From an uncultured Ruminococcus sp. (GTDB lineage: Bacteria > Bacillota > Clostridia > Oscillospirales > Acutalibacteraceae): a stretch of 8,638 nt of DNA. Below are positions 5,766 through 8,638 of the stretch, in pieces. The stretch lies in the NCBI GenBank assembly GCA_905234305.1, contig CAJOHT010000029.1, positions 1-8,638 on the forward strand, in the 5' to 3' direction. Positions within the stretch are counted from its first letter, which is position 1. Each line of letters begins with the position of its first letter. Both the position numbers and the translations under genes were made by a program. The notes under the pieces are model-generated. The model saw only the letters and a program-made list of their open reading frames with translations, ran no database searches and had not been told where the DNA came from.

Positions 5766-6125
5766 TCAATCTTGCTCAGATTTTTGAGCTTTTGTGATTG
5801 CTATAAGAATTTTTAATATCTCTTTGCAATCGGAATATATACTCTCAAAAGCGTCCTCATTTATATAATCGCTTTCTTTTAGTAATTCAAGCCAGTATTC
5901 TGTTTCACTGCATTCCTTTAAGGCTATATTCATTTTTGAATAAAAATCTGCTTTAGATTGTCCGCGAACAGCTTCTTTGATATTAGCTCCGATACTGGTA
6001 CCGCTTTTAAGAACTTGTTTGGAAAGAACATATTCTTTCTTTTCAATAGTTAAATACTTATATAATTTAATAATTCTTAATGCAAAAACCTTGCTTTTAT
6101 CAACGATAATGTTTTCTTTTTTCAT
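5766..6125 (-). CDS. Four-helix-bundle protein (23S rRNA intervening-sequence protein family)
   Basis: Small helical cytoplasmic protein of 119 residues, the normal size of this family (TIGR02436, related to proteins encoded in 23S rRNA intervening sequences and to Avd-like proteins of diversity-generating retroelements). Family hallmarks are KSGTSIGANIKEA (about 40-52) and KMNIALKECSETEYWLELL (64-82), inside four predicted helices; a basic N-terminus (MKKENIIVDKSKVF) precedes them. Its molecular role is not established; nucleic-acid binding has been suggested. The ATG at 6125 is preferred over that at 6140 because GCAGG (6138-6134) lies eight bases upstream of it. The gene is much more AT-rich than its neighbours (for example 12 G+C in 6061-6120, against 35 in 6421-6480 of coaX), which suggests separate origin. 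No reverse transcriptase or variable repeat is nearby. Confidence 0.88.
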   Translation of the reverse strand: MKKENIIVDKSKVFALRIIKLYKYLTIEKKEYVLSKQVLKSGTSIGANIKEAVRGQSKADFYSKMNIALKECSETEYWLELLKESDYINEDAFESIYSDCKEILKILIAITKAQKSEQD

Positions 6126-6133
6126 AAGCGTAA

Positions 6134-6138
6134 CCTGC
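6134..6138 (-). promoter_or_regulatory. Ribosome binding site of the four-helix-bundle gene
   Basis: GCAGG on the minus strand lies eight bases before ATG 6125 and favours it over the ATG at 6140, which overlaps this site and has only AT-rich sequence upstream. Modest match. Confidence 0.5.
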
Positions 6139-6145
6139 ATATTTT

Positions 6146-6178
6146 AATTGCGAATTGCGAATTACGCATTACGCATTT
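6146..6178 (-). repeat. Right heptamer array (AATTCGC/AATGCGT type, inverted)
   Basis: Plus-strand units are AATTGCG, AATTGCG, AATTACG, CATTACG and CATTT. On the minus strand this reads AATGCGT, AATGCGT, AATTCGC, AATTCGC, AATT. It mirrors the left array and overlaps the coaX stop codon by two bases. Confidence 0.8.
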
Positions 6179-6944
6179 ATTTCACGTTTTTATTAAATAT
6201 CAGCCTAAGTCCCTCGAGTACAAGGTCGTCGTTTACGATAATGTCGTGCTTACAATTACCTACTACGGTTGAGGCGAGTCCGCCTGTCGCGACTACTGTT
6301 GAGTTTACGCCTGCTTCCTCATTATAGCGGTCAATCATTCCGTCGAGCATACTCGCCGTACCGAAAATAACGCCGCTGCGTATACAGTCCTCGGTATTAG
6401 TGCTGATGATTTTCTTAGGCGGCTTAAGCTCAATACTCGGGAGCAGAGCGCCGTGGTTAGTCAGCGCGTCGAGCGAAATGCCGATACCCGGGCTGATAGC
6501 TCCGCCCATATAACACTTATTTTCATTAAGATACACGATAGTAGTAGCTGTGCCCAGTCCGATAATAACGGCGGGGCAGGAGTACATTTCTTTAACCGCA
6601 ACGCACATAGCTACGATATCCGAGCCTAAGGTAGAGGGATTGTCTATTCTTAAGTCGAGCCCTGATTTAACTCCAGGTCCGAGAACGATAGAATCGCAGC
6701 CCGAGATAGTTTTAATCGCTTTGGCGAGCGGTTCGGTAACGGCAGGTACAACGCTCGAAATAATCGAGCCGTCTATTTTTTTGCCGTCTATCTTGTTTAT
6801 ATTAAATATAGTATAAAGCTCAACAGCGAATTCATCGTCGGTTTTTTTAGGGTCGGTCGAAAGACGCAGCTTGTTGATTTGCTTATCATTTTCGTAAAGC
6901 GCGAATTTAATATTTGTATTTCCGACGTCTGTACAGAGTATCAT
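6177..6944 (-). CDS. coaX: Type III pantothenate kinase
   Basis: Cytoplasmic ATP-dependent kinase of the ASKHA fold that phosphorylates pantothenate, the first step of coenzyme A synthesis. Its 255 residues match the family. Visible motifs are the phosphate-1 loop DVGNTNIK (6-13), SSVVP (63-67), the pantothenate-site segment GPGVKSG (89-95), GTATT (131-135), GGAISPG (about 145-151) and ATGG near the C-terminus. Two positions are unusual: the motif that is normally GADR reads GSDI (107-110, Asp109 kept, Arg replaced by Ile), and the Asp normally two positions before GTATT is Gly129. GGGGTGA lies close before the ATG at 6944. It is the first gene of the coaX-birA operon, behind the promoter at 7068-7096. 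Confidence 0.88.
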   Translation of the reverse strand: MILCTDVGNTNIKFALYENDKQINKLRLSTDPKKTDDEFAVELYTIFNINKIDGKKIDGSIISSVVPAVTEPLAKAIKTISGCDSIVLGPGVKSGLDLRIDNPSTLGSDIVAMCVAVKEMYSCPAVIIGLGTATTIVYLNENKCYMGGAISPGIGISLDALTNHGALLPSIELKPPKKIISTNTEDCIRSGVIFGTASMLDGMIDRYNEEAGVNSTVVATGGLASTVVGNCKHDIIVNDDLVLEGLRLIFNKNVK

Positions 6945-7009
6945 TTCTTCACCCCGAATTTTTTATTTTATAAAATCACAACAGATAGTATGATAATTTC
7001 GTGATTATG

Positions 7010-7041
7010 AAAAAAACGGATGCGCTGGCTGCACTCGTTTT
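7010..7041 (-). other. Terminator-like hairpin in the coaX leader
   Basis: On the minus strand AAAACGAGTGC (7041-7031) can pair with GCATCCGTTTT (7023-7013), with one A-C mismatch and one G-T pair around a 7-base loop. It is followed by the rest of a 7-base T run (7016-7010). It starts about 20 bases after the predicted coaX transcription start and lies about 65 bases before the coaX ATG. It could attenuate the operon or stop antisense transcription. No antiterminator or known riboswitch is recognised. Confidence 0.45.
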
Positions 7042-7067
7042 ACGGTTTCAAAATTTTACCATTCTAT

Positions 7068-7096
7068 AGTATACAGCATAATCTCAAAAGTTTCAA
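7068..7096 (-). promoter_or_regulatory. Promoter of the coaX operon
   Basis: TTGAAA (7096-7091) and TATACT (7073-7068) on the minus strand with the ideal 17-base spacer. The predicted start near 7061 gives a leader of about 117 bases, long for this window, containing the hairpin at 7010-7041. No other clear promoter is seen further down the operon. Confidence 0.72.
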
Positions 7097-7145
7097 CAGT
7101 AAAATATCATTTTTTCTTTTAGTGAACAATATGCGGTGATAACTG

Positions 7146-7154
7146 TGTTATGAT
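7146..7154 (+). promoter_or_regulatory. Possible extended -10 promoter of the transketolase genes
   Basis: TGTTATGAT (7146-7154) is a good extended -10 element. No convincing -35 is seen at the right distance (the region 7125-7131 reads AACAATA). The imperfect palindrome TGATAAC-TGT-GTTATGA (7138-7154) overlaps it and could be an operator. Confidence 0.4.
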
Positions 7155-7200
7155 AAATTTGTATGCAGAGAAGCAACTTTGGGTAAAAGGAGTAATTGCT

Positions 7201-8043
7201 ATGATTGAAAACGCACAGCTTAAGGTGCTTGCCGCTAAGGCAAGGTTAGGCGCGATAATCGGAACATATCACGCAAAGTCGGGACATCCCGGCGGTTCTT
7301 TATCCGCGGCTGATATTTTTACCTATCTTTATTTTAATGAAATGAATGTTGACCCGAAAAACCCCGATATGGCTGACAGGGATCGTTTTGTCCTCTCAAA
7401 AGGACATTGCTGTCCGAGCCTTTACGCGGTACTCGCGCTTAAGGGATTTTTCGATTGGAGCGAGCTTGAGGTGCTTCGCCATGTAGGCGCTATGCTTCAG
7501 GGACATCCCGATATGAAAAGCACCCCTGGTATCGATATGAGTTCGGGTTCTCTCGGACAGGGCGTATCTGCGGCTTGCGGTATGGCGCTCGCGGGCAAGC
7601 TCGATAAAAAAGACTACCGCGTTTATACCGTACTCGGTGACGGCGAGTGCGAGGAAGGCGAGGTATGGGAAGCGGCTATGTTCGCGGCTCATAAAAAGCT
7701 CGATAACCTCGTGTTTATCGTAGACCAGAACGGACTGCAGATCGACGGTACTGTTGAGGAAGTCGGCGGAATCGAGCCTCTCGATAAGAAGTTCGAGTCC
7801 TTCGGATTTGAGGTTGCTAAGATTGACGGACATAATTTTGACGAAATCGCCGAGGCTCTTAACAAGGCTAAGACCGTTAAGGGCAAGCCCTTCGCGATTC
7901 TTATGAAGACAGTTAAGGGTAAGGGCGTGAGCTTTATGGAAAACCAGGTCGGCTGGCACGGTAAGGCTTGCAACGATGAGGAGTTCAAGGTAGCTGTTAA
8001 AGAGCTTGAGGATGAAATCGCGAGATTGGAGGCTGAGGTTTAA
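7201..8043 (+). CDS. Transketolase, N-terminal (thiamine-diphosphate pyrophosphate-binding) subunit
   Basis: First half of a split transketolase, 280 residues. Transketolase moves two-carbon units between sugar phosphates in the non-oxidative pentose phosphate pathway in the cytoplasm. Visible signatures are SGHPGGSLS (27-35), KGH (67-69), GSLGQG (116-121) and the thiamine diphosphate/Mg motif from GDGECEEGE (146-154) to VDQN (174-177). The start at 7201 is set by AAAGGAG (7186-7192), eight bases upstream; an in-frame ATG at 7150 overlaps the putative -10 and lacks such a site. The C-terminal subunit starts on the last base of its stop codon. Split transketolases are common in Clostridia. The DXP synthase family is excluded by this arrangement and by motif spacing. 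Confidence 0.94.
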   Translation: MIENAQLKVLAAKARLGAIIGTYHAKSGHPGGSLSAADIFTYLYFNEMNVDPKNPDMADRDRFVLSKGHCCPSLYAVLALKGFFDWSELEVLRHVGAMLQGHPDMKSTPGIDMSSGSLGQGVSAACGMALAGKLDKKDYRVYTVLGDGECEEGEVWEAAMFAAHKKLDNLVFIVDQNGLQIDGTVEEVGGIEPLDKKFESFGFEVAKIDGHNFDEIAEALNKAKTVKGKPFAILMKTVKGKGVSFMENQVGWHGKACNDEEFKVAVKELEDEIARLEAEV

Positions 8044-8638
8044 TGGCAGAAATAGTATGTAAGGCAACCCGCGAGAGCTTCGGAATGGCTCTCTGCGAAA
8101 TGGCTAAAACCAATAACGATATTGTTGTACTTGACGCCGATTTATCTGCGGCGACTAAAACCTCGATTTTCCAGAAGGAATTTCCCGAGCGTTTCTTTAA
8201 CTGCGGTATCGCCGAGGCGAATATGATCGGCACGGCTGCAGGCTTAGCCGCGGAGGGTAAAATCCCCGTAGCCGCCTCGTTCGCTATGTTCTCTATCGGC
8301 AGAGCTTATGAGCAGATAAGAAACTCCGTAGCCTATCCCGAGCTTAACGTTAAGATTGCGGGCTCGCACGCGGGTATTTCAACGGGTGAGGACGGTGCTA
8401 CCCACCAGTGCCTCGAGGATATAGCGCTTATGCGTACGCTCCCAGGTATGATGGTACTCAACCCTGCTGACCATTACGAGATGATGGAGGCGACTAAAGC
8501 AGCGCTTAAACACGTAGGTCCCGTTTATATCCGTCTTGGACGTTTAGCTATCGACAGCTTTAACGACCCCGATACCTATGAGTTTGAGCTTGGTAAGGGT
8601 ATTACTCTCCACGAGGGCAATGACGTAGCGGTTATCGC
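8043..8638 (+). CDS. Transketolase, C-terminal (pyrimidine-binding) subunit, partial at window end
   Basis: Second half of the split transketolase; 198 codons are visible and full subunits are about 300-315 residues. It carries the pyrimidine-binding domain with the conserved GIAEANM (55-61), whose Glu58 is the catalytic glutamate that activates the thiamine ring. GEDGATHQ (115-122) is the donor-substrate segment, and VYIRLGR (161-167) follows. The C-terminal domain is cut by the window edge. The ATG shares its A with the stop of the N-terminal subunit (TAATG), giving coupled translation of two chains needed in equal amounts. No ribosome binding site of note is required beyond this coupling, although GGAGG lies just upstream in the preceding gene (8027-8031). 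Confidence 0.94.
   Translation, partial: MAEIVCKATRESFGMALCEMAKTNNDIVVLDADLSAATKTSIFQKEFPERFFNCGIAEANMIGTAAGLAAEGKIPVAASFAMFSIGRAYEQIRNSVAYPELNVKIAGSHAGISTGEDGATHQCLEDIALMRTLPGMMVLNPADHYEMMEATKAALKHVGPVYIRLGRLAIDSFNDPDTYEFELGKGITLHEGNDVAVI

Larger units (their letters stand above)
5698..6180 (-). mobile_element. Candidate mobile cassette: four-helix-bundle gene between inverted heptamer arrays
   Basis: The cassette consists of an AT-rich gene (6125-5766) with heptamer arrays on both sides in inverted orientation (5704-5758 and 6146-6178). ATTTAT occurs at both outer edges (5698-5703 and 6175-6180) and may be a target duplication. Removing the cassette would leave coaX ending about 50 bases before the ECF S start, a normal operon spacing. 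No transposase is encoded, so movement would need help in trans or an RNA-level route. The limits are my inference from repeats and composition. Confidence 0.5.

Noticed and set aside
5698..6180. Diversity-generating retroelement, suggested by the Avd-like fold of the four-helix-bundle protein
   Set aside because: No reverse transcriptase, template repeat or variable target gene is present in the window; the 23S intervening-sequence branch fits better.
7396..8067. 223-residue open frame opposite the transketolase genes
   Set aside because: It is antisense to a well-conserved enzyme with clear motifs and has no family signature of its own.

Overview
The window looks like a chromosomal segment of a Clostridia-type Firmicute, probably a gut Oscillospiraceae/Ruminococcus-like organism. 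The reasons are the split transketolase, the energy-coupling factor (ECF) transporter S component, the type III pantothenate kinase beside a BirA-type ligase, strong AGGAGG-like ribosome binding sites, one TTG start, and AT-rich intergenic DNA between genes of moderate G+C. The taxon is an inference; no rRNA or other marker is present.

Layout from left to right. (1) Minus strand, 1-736: trxA followed by trxB (cut by the window edge), a thioredoxin/thioredoxin reductase pair behind a near-consensus promoter. (2) Plus strand, 999-2378: an NCS2-family purine permease, diverging from trxA. (3) Plus strand, 2508-3689: a soluble HD-domain protein and a STAS anti-sigma-antagonist-like protein. They are driven by a promoter whose -35 lies in the loop of the permease terminator, and are closed by their own terminator. 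(4) 3723-3921: a non-coding, MITE-like element with ends built of degenerate heptamers (AGTTGAT type) and a centre made of small hairpins. It sits between two convergent terminators. (5) Minus strand, 6944-3952: coaX, a four-helix-bundle gene, an ECF S component and birA, a cofactor operon (coenzyme A and biotin attachment) behind a good promoter and a leader with a terminator-like hairpin. (6) Plus strand, 7201-8638: the N- and C-terminal transketolase subunits, the second cut by the window edge.

The most unusual part is 5698-6180. An AT-rich gene for a four-helix-bundle protein, of the family encoded in 23S rRNA intervening sequences, is bracketed by inverted arrays of another heptamer family (AATTCGC/AATGCGT type). 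It lies between coaX and the transporter gene, starting at the coaX stop codon, with a possible 6-bp target duplication (ATTTAT). In the operon RNA the two arrays could pair over 19 positions and enclose the gene, the layout of an rRNA intervening sequence but inside a protein operon. Both repeat elements share a 7-nt repeat grammar.

The rest is mostly housekeeping: thiol redox, purine uptake, pantothenate phosphorylation with probable vitamin uptake, biotin attachment and the non-oxidative pentose phosphate pathway. The HD-STAS pair is a probable signalling unit of unknown output. The CoaX protein has two substitutions in motifs that are normally strongly conserved.
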